DNA of 19,479 nucleotides from positions 1 through 19,479 of the forward strand of contig JAJYHP010000046.1 in the NCBI GenBank assembly GCA_021784715.1, written 5' to 3'. Below, in pieces: positions 1 through 6,128 of this stretch. The translations under genes were made by a program, and so were the position numbers. How positions within the stretch are numbered: the first letter of the stretch is position 1; every line of letters begins with the position of its first letter. Source of the DNA: a bacterium. GTDB taxonomy: Bacteria > Eremiobacterota > Eremiobacteria > Baltobacterales > Baltobacteraceae. The notes under the pieces were generated by a model. The model was not told where the DNA came from. It did not search any database and saw nothing but the letters and a program-made list of their open reading frames with translations.

Positions 1-2
1 AT

Positions 3-497
3 ACCGTGACGCCGATCGATCTGCACACGCAAAGCGCGCTTCCCGCCATCGCGGTCGGCCGCGAACCGACCGGCATCGCGATCTCGCCCGACGGGCGCAC
101 GCTCTACGTCGCCAACAATCGTAGCGATGATGTGAGCGTTATCGACACCACAACGCTCCAAGTGCTCGCCGCACTTCCCGCAGGCGCGCAGGCGCAGATG
201 GTCGCGATTTCGCCGAACGGTCGGCTCGCCTACGTTCCCAATCTCGACGGCATCTCCGTAACGCCGATCGATCTCACGCTACGCCGGGTCTCTCCCTACA
301 TCGTCGTCGGTGGCGCACCGTTCGAGGCCGCGTTCACTCCCGGCGGTGCGAATGCCTACGTCATCGATATGCGCGATAACGCGTTGGTACGCATCGACGT
401 CGCGCGCGGCCGCGCCGGTGCCCCGCTGCTCTACGCCCCGGGGATCATCACCATGGCGATGCCGCACGGATCATCGGCGCTTCTTCCGTTGCCCTGA
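3..497 (+). CDS. YVTN-family beta-propeller protein, 3' part
   Basis: The frame is open to the left edge, so this is the C-terminal part of a longer gene; the GTG at 6 is only the first possible start inside the window. The visible 163 residues hold about three blades of the YVTN/lactonase-like propeller. They carry the typical strings EPTGIAISPDGRTLYVANN and DDVSVIDTTT, then degenerate copies (MVAISPNGRLAYVPN, EAAFTPGGANAYVID). Such proteins are usually secreted or periplasmic and bind partners or ligands; no enzymatic residue can be named here. The last 27 bases overlap the 3' end of the converging PIN toxin gene. The tail after the last blade is short (GSSALLPLP), so the end may have been altered by the neighbouring toxin-antitoxin insertion. 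The family is secure; the function is unknown. Confidence 0.8.
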   Translation, partial: TVTPIDLHTQSALPAIAVGREPTGIAISPDGRTLYVANNRSDDVSVIDTTTLQVLAALPAGAQAQMVAISPNGRLAYVPNLDGISVTPIDLTLRRVSPYIVVGGAPFEAAFTPGGANAYVIDMRDNALVRIDVARGRAGAPLLYAPGIITMAMPHGSSALLPLP

Positions 498-881
498 GGG
501 AGCTCGCCCTCGGTATGCCTCCAACGCCGAATCGAGCGTCATGAGGCGAGCGTCCTCAAGCATCGCCTGAACGACGATCAGTCGATCGAATGGATCGCGA
601 TGATGGAGTGGGAGCGCCTCAACGGCGGCCGCGTGTCGCGCCGAAATCGCGATGATACGGCCATCGAGAGCCTTCATGCGACTCCGCACGAATTCACCGA
701 CCGGCATCGGCAAACGAAGTTTTCCAATCGAGCTTTTAATGGCCATCTCCCAGACCGATGCTACGGAGAGGAGCCGCTCGTCGGCGACCTCGATGCTTCG
801 TCGCATCGTCGATGGAATGCGTTTGGGCTCCGCGAGAAGGCTGAGAAACACATGGGTGTCGAGCAGGACGCGGCCGCTCAC
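471..881 (-). CDS. PIN-domain ribonuclease toxin (VapC-like)
   Basis: A 136-residue protein of normal PIN length. The acidic residues that bind the catalytic metal are all visible: D8 in LLDTHVFL, E45 in SVASVWEMAIKSSIGKL, D96/D99 in HHRDPFDRLIVVQA and D117 in LMTLDSAL. PIN toxins of type II systems cleave RNA, often tRNA or rRNA. The start is GTG at 881; its GTGA overlaps the TGA stop of the antitoxin gene, the usual arrangement for translational coupling and a strong argument for this start. The C-terminus is very basic (GQRKKRR). The gene runs tail to tail into the beta-propeller gene with a 27-base overlap. The RNA target cannot be deduced from sequence. Confidence 0.92.
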   Translation of the reverse strand: MSGRVLLDTHVFLSLLAEPKRIPSTMRRSIEVADERLLSVASVWEMAIKSSIGKLRLPMPVGEFVRSRMKALDGRIIAISARHAAAVEALPLHHRDPFDRLIVVQAMLEDARLMTLDSALEAYRGRAPSGQRKKRR

Positions 882-1102
882 GAATACTCCTGAAAATCGC
901 TTGGAGTCGCGTCGAAATCATCGGCGATAAAAATGCGTCCGGCGTCCATGCCGAGAGCGTCGGCAAATGACGGTTGCTCGACCGGCGTGAGGCGGACGAG
1001 CGGCACCCCGTTGCGCGCGAGGACAACCTCCTCACCTGCAAGCGCCTCGGCAACGAGCGCCGAGAGATGCGTCTTCGCTTCGTAGAGGTTGGCGGTTTTC
1101 AT
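878..1102 (-). CDS. Phd/YefM-family antitoxin
   Basis: A 74-residue protein. The N-terminal half matches the Phd/YefM DNA-binding fold (MKTANLYEAKTHLSALVAEA, then EEVVLARNGVPLVRLTPVE). The remainder (FADALGMDAGRIFIADDFDA) is the acidic tail that wraps and inhibits the partner PIN toxin. Proteins of this family repress their own operon alone or with the toxin. The gene precedes and overlaps the toxin gene by 4 bases (GTGA). There is no Shine-Dalgarno sequence before the ATG at 1102. Instead a palindrome covers the start codon and a -10-like element ends 7 bases before it, so the message may be leaderless. Confidence 0.9.
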   Translation of the reverse strand: MKTANLYEAKTHLSALVAEALAGEEVVLARNGVPLVRLTPVEQPSFADALGMDAGRIFIADDFDATPSDFQEYS

Positions 1103-1115
1103 AGACCTAGTCTAT
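1101..1115. promoter_or_regulatory. Palindromic operator candidate of the Phd/PIN operon
   Basis: The 15-bp site has perfect 6-bp arms, ATAGAC (1101-1106) and GTCTAT (1110-1115), around a 3-base centre. It covers the antitoxin ATG (1100-1102) and the predicted -10 region. Phd-type antitoxins bind such short palindromes in their own promoters, so autorepression is the natural reading. The symmetry is seen directly; the binding is inferred. Confidence 0.55.
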
Positions 1116-1117
1116 CA
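1109..1117 (-). promoter_or_regulatory. Extended -10 promoter candidate for the antitoxin
   Basis: Read on the minus strand, 1117 to 1109 is TGATAGACT, that is TG-N-TAGACT, matching the extended -10 pattern (4 of 6 to TATAAT plus the TG). The normal spacing from -10 to +1 puts the start of transcription on the A of the antitoxin ATG at 1102. No convincing -35 hexamer is visible. Confidence 0.35.
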
Positions 1118-1145
1118 CACTAAACCAACCGATGCTATGGGGCGG

Positions 1146-1658
1146 CTAGCGGTTCTCTTCGCGCGCCGCGAAGGCGAGCCAGGCCAAGAGCAGCGGCATG
1201 ATGATGTCGTTGAGCCAGAGCATCATGCCCGCGTTGTTCGGCGCGAAATTATGCTTCGTCACCATCATCGTGATATGTTGTGCCGCCGCGGCGAACGAGA
1301 ATATCACGATGGGAATCGTCAGCGCCAAGCGATACCCATAGTTCTGCCGACGGGCGAAGAGCGCCGCAATGCCGACGCCGATTTCGAACCATCCGAGTTC
1401 GTATTCGAAGGGGCTCGGCTGCCAGCCGATACTCGCGGCGGTGATGTGTTGTTCGTATCCGTGAAAGAATCCGGCCCAAATCAGCGTGAGTCCGCCGTAC
1501 CAAAAGAGCAACTCGCCCCAAAACACGAACGCGCTGTCGAGCGCGCGATGTTCGAGGCGCGCGCGGCGCATCGTTCGCCACCAAAGAATCACCGCGAGCG
1601 CATAAAAGAGCAGATAGACGTGCGATAGGGCGTTTCCGATAACAGCAGCAGCGTTCAC
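1146..1658 (-). CDS. Small integral membrane protein, possibly DUF6790-like
   Basis: A 170-residue protein with about five hydrophobic stretches near residues 10-27, 42-66, 86-103, 107-131 and 145-165, so an inner-membrane protein. Recognisable strings are WAGFFHGYEQH, PFEYELGWFEIGVGI and QHITMMVTKHNFAPNN, with several His, Glu and aromatic residues near membrane edges. This resembles the small DUF6790-type membrane proteins, recalled from memory, and no function is assigned. The start is GTG at 1658, supported by a strong GGAGGT Shine-Dalgarno sequence that contains the stop codon of the upstream binding-protein gene (3-base gap). It is the last gene of the minus-strand run. A signal for translational coupling to the lipoprotein suggests related roles. 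Confidence 0.75.
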   Translation of the reverse strand: MNAAAVIGNALSHVYLLFYALAVILWWRTMRRARLEHRALDSAFVFWGELLFWYGGLTLIWAGFFHGYEQHITAASIGWQPSPFEYELGWFEIGVGIAALFARRQNYGYRLALTIPIVIFSFAAAAQHITMMVTKHNFAPNNAGMMLWLNDIIMPLLLAWLAFAAREENR

Positions 1659-1661
1659 GCG

Positions 1662-3275
1662 TTACCTCCGAGGAACGGCCGGGCGCACGCGCCAGGCCCA
1701 AGCAGTAGCGGTTGGAAGCACCGGATTCGGCGCGAAGCCTTCAAGCCTTGCATCGTACGCGTAGAGATAGGACGCGTCGAAGAGGACGAGCAGCGGCACC
1801 TGCGAGGCGACGCGCGCTTCGATGCGTGCGTAGAGACGTTTTCGAAGCCGCTTCGAGCTCGCGTCGAGCGCCCGGGCCTCGAGGCGATCGACGAGCGGAT
1901 CGCACCAACGCATGTAATTCTCCGGAGCGCCGCAGCGCAAAATCGACGAGTCGTCGGGATCGATGCCCATCGTCCAGGGAATGTAGGCGAGATCGAATTG
2001 CCCGCGCGCCAGGGTTCCGTCCTTCGGCAGGAAGAGCTGCGCGTTGCCGACGCTCTTGAGGGTGACGGCGATGCCGCGCGCCCGCAACGCTTGCTGGATG
2101 AAGGTTGCGACGAGAACGCCGGTCGTCGATTCGGGAAATTGCACGTAGAGCAGGTGGAGCGGCTTGCCGTTCTTATAGCGCATCCCGCCGGGGCCGCGCC
2201 GCCAGCCCGCCGCTCGAAGCAGCGCATCGGCGCGCTGCGGGTGGTAGCCCGGCGCGCGTACGTACGGATCGAGCGCCCACGAATAACTCGGCTGGAGCGT
2301 ATCGGCGACCGGGTAGACGCCGAGGGTGATCTTGCGCGATATCGCTTCGCGGTCGATGCTCTCGGCGATCGCACGCCGCACGCGCACGTCGCGCAGCGCG
2401 CCGCGCTCGACGTTGAGCACGAGCCCCGCGACGACGCTCGTCGGCACGCGTTTTACGCGAATATCGCGCGCGCCGCGAAGGGCGGCCTGTTGCGCGGGGG
2501 CGATGAGGTTCCAATCGAGTTCGCCGGTGCGCAATAACGTCAGGTTCGTCCCGGGATCGGCGACGATGCGCGCGACGATGCGCCGTATCCGCGGAGATCC
2601 GCGCCAATAGCGCGGGTTCGCTGCAAACGTCAGTCGGTCGCCGCGCCGCCACGAGACGAAGCGATAGGGGCCATCGCTCACTTGCGGATCGCCGTTGAAG
2701 CTCGCGGTGCGCAGCGAGCGTACGTTCGCAAGCACGTGCGCCGGCACCACCGCGTAGGGCTCGATCCCGTAGGAGAAAAACGTCGCGACCGCCGGAGCCC
2801 ACGGTCTGCGGAGATGCAGGACGACGGTGCTCGCGTTCGGAGCGACGGCACGATCGATCGTATCGTAGCCTTCGCGCGTCCGGACGGGATTGCGCGGATC
2901 GAGAATGGCGTGCAACGTGAAGAGCACGTCGGCGCTCGTGACCGGAACGCCGTCGCTCCAACGCACGCCGGGGCGGAGGTGATAGGTGATGGTGCGGCCG
3001 TCCGCCGAGATCCCACCGTTTTTGCGCGTCGGAATCTCGCGCAGCAAGACCGGCACCAATCGCCCGCGCGCGTCGAGATCGACGAACGGTTCGAAGAGCA
3101 AACGCGCCACCTGTTGATCGACCGAGGCGGCGTCGGGGGTGAGGAAGAGCGGGTTCAGCGTCGTCGGGTCGGCGGCGATCGCAAAGCGCACCGTCCGCGC
3201 CGGCGCGTTCGTACGCGCCCCGCGCGAACACGCCGCAACGAGCAGGAGCAGCACGGCTGCGGCAATGCGGCGCAT
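1662..3275 (-). CDS. Peptide/solute-binding lipoprotein of an ABC transporter (SBP family 5)
   Basis: A 537-residue protein, normal for family-5 extracytoplasmic binding proteins (OppA/DppA/NikA type). It starts with a lipoprotein signal (MRRIAAAVLLLLVAAC), so Cys16 would be lipidated. Family strings follow: FAIAADPTTLNPLF, YHLRPGVRWSDGVPVTSADV, VSDGPYRFVSWRRGD and VRRAIAESIDREAI, ending with a region of the type found around the second lobe. I chose ATG at 3275 because it forms TGATG with the stop of the OsmC gene and places the signal peptide at the N-terminus; an open extension upstream to 3350 lies inside the OsmC gene. No permease or ATPase gene is in the window, so it either works with a distant transporter or has another binding role. 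The ligand is unknown. Confidence 0.88.
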   Translation of the reverse strand: MRRIAAAVLLLLVAACSRGARTNAPARTVRFAIAADPTTLNPLFLTPDAASVDQQVARLLFEPFVDLDARGRLVPVLLREIPTRKNGGISADGRTITYHLRPGVRWSDGVPVTSADVLFTLHAILDPRNPVRTREGYDTIDRAVAPNASTVVLHLRRPWAPAVATFFSYGIEPYAVVPAHVLANVRSLRTASFNGDPQVSDGPYRFVSWRRGDRLTFAANPRYWRGSPRIRRIVARIVADPGTNLTLLRTGELDWNLIAPAQQAALRGARDIRVKRVPTSVVAGLVLNVERGALRDVRVRRAIAESIDREAISRKITLGVYPVADTLQPSYSWALDPYVRAPGYHPQRADALLRAAGWRRGPGGMRYKNGKPLHLLYVQFPESTTGVLVATFIQQALRARGIAVTLKSVGNAQLFLPKDGTLARGQFDLAYIPWTMGIDPDDSSILRCGAPENYMRWCDPLVDRLEARALDASSKRLRKRLYARIEARVASQVPLLVLFDASYLYAYDARLEGFAPNPVLPTATAWAWRVRPAVPRR

Positions 3276-3760
3276 CACGGCGCCGCACGCTCGAATTCGA
3301 TCGTCGGCTCGTGCGCGACGGGAAACTTTACCGAGCGCGCGATGAAGCACATGTTCGCCGCGTCAGCGTGGAGTGCAAGCGCGCGCTCGCGATCGGAACC
3401 GACGGCGATCGTAACGGCTGGCCGGAGGAGCACCGAGATGAACTCACCGCTTCCATCCGGATGAACGACCATCGTACTTTCGGCTCGATCTTCATAGGCC
3501 CGAACGACGACGCCGGCGCTCGCGCAGAGATGGAGGTACCAGAGTTGATGGCAGGCACTCAGCGAAGCGAGCAAGAGTTCCTCCGGATTCCAAAGGGCCG
3601 CATCGCCGCGGTACTGCGGGTCGGCGGATCCCTTCAGCGTCGCCTTACCGTCGGCCATCAACGCATAATCGCGTCCGTAGCTTCGATACGAGGTGGTTCC
3701 AACGCCCCCGCTCCCCGTCCATATCATTCGTACGTGATGGTGATGCTTCGTGTCGGCCAT
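3275..3760 (-). CDS. OsmC/Ohr-family protein
   Basis: A 161-residue OsmC-fold protein. The two family cysteines are present: C70 in NPEELLLASLSACHQLW and C138 in ADAANMCFIARSV. Members reduce organic or fatty-acid hydroperoxides through this Cys pair, although some subgroups have other roles. The start ATG at 3760 has GAGGAT upstream. A longer open frame to 4072 exists but runs through mocA on the same strand and lacks family sequence. The N-terminus carries a natural run of four His (MADTKHHHHV). The gene overlaps the downstream binding-protein gene by one base and lies 73 bases behind mocA, consistent with one operon. OsmC-like genes next to molybdenum-cofactor genes suggest a protective or sulfur/thiol-related link, which is inference only. 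Confidence 0.9.
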   Translation of the reverse strand: MADTKHHHHVRMIWTGSGGVGTTSYRSYGRDYALMADGKATLKGSADPQYRGDAALWNPEELLLASLSACHQLWYLHLCASAGVVVRAYEDRAESTMVVHPDGSGEFISVLLRPAVTIAVGSDRERALALHADAANMCFIARSVKFPVAHEPTIEFERAAP

Positions 3761-3833
3761 ACCAATCCTCGCGGCTCGCTCGTTCTCGGCGCCTTTAGCC
3801 GCGAGCGCATCGCTCCCTTCAGTGCGATCGCCG

Positions 3834-4409
3834 CTACGGATTCCCCCGCGCGGCCTGAAGGCGCACGCGCCGCAGCGTTTCGGGATCGTCGACATCGGCG
3901 TACGCTCCGATATCGTCGATCGGCAGCGCCCGGCGCCGCAAGGTGGGATCGTCGCGCAGCGAACGCAGCGAATCGCCCATCGGTAGATGCGCGAGCCGTT
4001 CGCGCGCGCGCGCGGAGAAGTAGACCGGGTGCCCGCCGACACCGTCGTGCTCCGGAAAGCAGATGTCGACACCGCGCGCGCCCTCGATCACCGCGTCGAC
4101 GAGCGCGCGCGAGACGAGCGGCTTATCGCCGAGGAGGAGCACGATCGCACGATCGGGCTCCGTCACCGCATCCGCGAGCGCGATCGAACGCGCCATTCCC
4201 ACCTCCGGTCGATCGTTCACGATGCAGCGCACGCCGCTCGCATCGACGAACGGACGCAGGCTCGGGGAAGCGACGACGAGCCGCGGAAGGTGCGCGCACG
4301 CGCCGAGTACGCGCGCGAGCATCGGCATCCCGCCGATCTCGAGCAGCAATTTCGGTTCGCCCATGCGGCTCGCTTCGCCGGCGGCGAGCACCACCGCGGT
4401 GACGTTCAC
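3834..4409 (-). CDS. mocA: Molybdenum cofactor cytidylyltransferase (MocA-like)
   Basis: A 191-residue nucleotidyltransferase. The signature LAAGEASRMGEPKLL sits at residues 9-23 (G-x-x-x-R-M-G-x-x-K loop binding the NTP). The metal-binding GDKP motif is at 95-98 and GHPV at 127-130. MocA transfers CMP from CTP to molybdopterin to make the cytosine-dinucleotide cofactor used by xanthine-dehydrogenase-family enzymes. The start GTG at 4409 overlaps the stop of the upstream xdhC gene by 4 bases (GTGA). With XdhC upstream and an Hcr-type enzyme divergently encoded, the cofactor of that enzyme is probably the cytosine form. MobA-type guanylyl transfer is a less likely alternative. Confidence 0.88.
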   Translation of the reverse strand: MNVTAVVLAAGEASRMGEPKLLLEIGGMPMLARVLGACAHLPRLVVASPSLRPFVDASGVRCIVNDRPEVGMARSIALADAVTEPDRAIVLLLGDKPLVSRALVDAVIEGARGVDICFPEHDGVGGHPVYFSARARERLAHLPMGDSLRSLRDDPTLRRRALPIDDIGAYADVDDPETLRRVRLQAARGNP

Positions 4410-5467
4410 GTCGCTCCGCGCCCGCGAATCGGTCCGATCCCGTGCGAGAGCGTTCCGCCCGAACGCCCCCGTTCGACGGCGACGATCTCAGCGAGCACCG
4501 CGAGCGCCGTCTCTTCGGGGGTGCGCGCGCCGATATCGAGCCCGACCGGCGCGCGCACGCGCGCGAGCTCCTCTTCGGTCATGCCGGCCTCGCGCAGCGC
4601 GATGCTGCGATGCGCGTGCGTCGTGCGACTGCCGACCGCACCGACGAAACCCGCGCGCGAACGAACTGCCGCCAGCAGTAGCGGAACGTCGAATTTTTCA
4701 TCGTGTGCGAACGACACGATCGCCGTCCGTTCGTCGATCGGCGCCGACGCGAGAAATTCATGCGGCCACGCAACGACGATGCGGTCGGCGTTCGGAAAGC
4801 GTTCTTTCGTTACGAACGGTGCGCGAGCGTCGCAGAGCGTCACCACATAGCCGAGCAGGTGCGCGACCTCGATCGTCGCGGCGGCAAAATCGAGCGCGCC
4901 GAAGAGATAGAGGTGAGGAGCGACGCGTTTTGGAGCGAGAAAGACGTTCGCACCTTCGATCTCGAGGCAACGCGCTTCGCTACCCTTCTCTTCGCGCACG
5001 CGCCTTGCAACCGCGCGGTCGAGCGCGGGATCGCCGAGCGTCCCAAGAACGCCCTCCGCCGCGAACGCCGCGCGCGCGCCGATCGCGTCGCCATCGATCC
5101 GCAGAGCGTGGGCGAGGAACTCGTCGCGGCCGAGTTCGAGCTCCGCACAATAGCGCGGGTCGGGGCGATCGAGCACGATCGTGAGCTCGCCGCCGCAACG
5201 AATCCCGAGCGCGGCGCCTTCGCGATCCGACAATCCATAGGAACGCACGCGCGCTCTCCCACCACCGAAGATCTCGCGCGCCTCATCGACGAGCGCCGCT
5301 TCCACGCATCCACCACCGATCGAACCGACGAGTTCGCTCCGGTCGCTGACGGCGAACGCCGCGCCGGGATCCCGTGCCGACGAGCCGCGCACCTCGACGA
5401 GCGTTGCGAGTACGATCTCGCGGCCTTCGTTCTGCAAAGTGACGATACGCGAAAGAATATCAAGCAT
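4406..5467 (-). CDS. xdhC: XdhC-family molybdenum enzyme maturation protein
   Basis: A 353-residue protein with both XdhC/CoxI domains. The N-terminal part carries GSIGGGCVE (48-56) and the cysteine motif CGGELTI (91-97). The C-terminal part is a Rossmann-like domain from about residue 186, with GFVGAVGSRTTHAHR and PVGLDIGARTPEETA. XdhC proteins bind the molybdenum cofactor, assist its sulfuration and insert it into the apoenzyme. The glycine loop of the Rossmann domain reads FGALDFA rather than the usual FGAGHxA, so nucleotide binding may be weakened. ATG at 5467 is the natural start; no good Shine-Dalgarno sequence is visible. The gene diverges from the Hcr-type subunit genes across a 163-base intergenic region and leads the minus-strand run. 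Confidence 0.9.
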   Translation of the reverse strand: MLDILSRIVTLQNEGREIVLATLVEVRGSSARDPGAAFAVSDRSELVGSIGGGCVEAALVDEAREIFGGGRARVRSYGLSDREGAALGIRCGGELTIVLDRPDPRYCAELELGRDEFLAHALRIDGDAIGARAAFAAEGVLGTLGDPALDRAVARRVREEKGSEARCLEIEGANVFLAPKRVAPHLYLFGALDFAAATIEVAHLLGYVVTLCDARAPFVTKERFPNADRIVVAWPHEFLASAPIDERTAIVSFAHDEKFDVPLLLAAVRSRAGFVGAVGSRTTHAHRSIALREAGMTEEELARVRAPVGLDIGARTPEETALAVLAEIVAVERGRSGGTLSHGIGPIRGRGAT

Positions 5468-5630
5468 ATTTTTGGTTTACGCTTTTCGACATTTTATTGT
5501 AAGGAACGGCTAACATAATTTCGATTACTTCATCAAAGGAGTTGCTCGGTATCGATGGCAACCCTTCTTCGTATCTTCACGACGCGCAGATTCTGCGCGG
5601 TGCAATCCGCGCAAGAGGTGAGTAACGACC
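5468..5630. promoter_or_regulatory. Divergent promoter region between xdhC and the Hcr-type operon
   Basis: The left part (5468-5532) is clearly richer in A and T than its surroundings, as expected for promoters. On the plus strand TAACATAAT (5511-5519) contains a -10-like CATAAT. On the minus strand TACAAT (5501-5496) and the overlapping TAAAAT (5496-5491) are -10-like. No clear -35 element was found for either. The plus-strand leader would be about 105 bases long. It holds a strong AAAGGAG (5535-5541) far from the enzyme start, and AGAGGTG about 10 bases before the GTG at 5631. A shared region would allow the enzyme and its maturation genes to be co-regulated. Confidence 0.4.
5542..5625 (+). 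other. Possible 27-codon leader ORF before the Hcr-type operon
   Basis: An open frame (TTG at 5542 to TAA at 5623-5625) reads LLGIDGNPSSYLHDAQILRG and ends GAIRARGE. It lies in a different frame from the downstream gene and stops 5 bases before its GTG. Its last codons contain the AGAGGTG that serves the downstream gene. AAAGGAG directly abuts the TTG, leaving no normal spacing, and the frame has no ATG or GTG start. It may be a coupled leader peptide, a gene remnant or chance. Confidence 0.18.
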
Positions 5631-6128
5631 GTGTCGCCCCCTCCGTCGAAAATGTTAGCGACCCTCAACGTCAACGGGCGCGACGTCACCTTGGCGTTCC
5701 CCCCGCACGCGACGCTCTTGGAAGTTCTTCGCGAAGACTTGCGGTTGACCGGCACCAAGCACGGCTGCGAACTCGGCCAGTGTGGTGCCTGTACCGTGCT
5801 CGTCGACGGAACCCCGGTGCTCTCGTGTCTGACGCTCGCCGCCGAAACGATCGACCGCCCCATCGCCAGCGTCGAAGGTGTCGCCGTCGCCGACGCGTTG
5901 CACCCCGTCCAGCGCGCATTTCTCGAACTCGGCGCCGCGCAATGCGGCTATTGTACTCCCGGGTTCATTATCGCGGCGATCCATCTCTTAGAACGCACGA
6001 CCTCACCGAGCGAGGCGGAGATTCGCGAGGCGCTCGCCGGGCATCTCTGCCGGTGCACCGGATACACGAAGATCGTCGAAGCGGTCGCGCTCGCGGGGCG
6101 ACGCATGCGCGCGACGGCACATGGGTAA
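5631..6128 (+). CDS. hcrC: [2Fe-2S] subunit of an Hcr-type molybdenum enzyme
   Basis: A 165-residue small subunit of the xanthine-dehydrogenase family, normal length. The N-terminal plant-ferredoxin-type cluster is bound by C46, C51, C54 and C66 (KHGCELGQCGACTVLVDG, then LSC). The C-terminal helical cluster is bound by C105, C108, C140 and C142 (CGYCTPGFI and CRCTGYTKIV). These two clusters carry electrons between the FAD/[4Fe-4S] subunit and the molybdenum site. The start is GTG at 5631, with AGAGGTG 10 bases upstream; an in-frame ATG at 5652 is possible but lacks a ribosome site. The 3' end overlaps the large-subunit gene by 8 bases. Family membership is certain; the Hcr assignment comes from the FAD subunit. 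Confidence 0.93.
   Translation: MSPPPSKMLATLNVNGRDVTLAFPPHATLLEVLREDLRLTGTKHGCELGQCGACTVLVDGTPVLSCLTLAAETIDRPIASVEGVAVADALHPVQRAFLELGAAQCGYCTPGFIIAAIHLLERTTSPSEAEIREALAGHLCRCTGYTKIVEAVALAGRRMRATAHG

Noticed and set aside
3275..4072. A fused longer OsmC protein starting at 4072
   Set aside because: The extra N-terminal part lies out of frame over mocA on the same strand and has no OsmC sequence; ATG 3760 with GAGGAT upstream gives a normal-length protein.
5468..5630. Molybdenum-cofactor riboswitch upstream of the Hcr-type operon
   Set aside because: The region is short and I could not find the multi-helix arrangement or conserved blocks expected of the Moco RNA; a covariance-model search would settle it.
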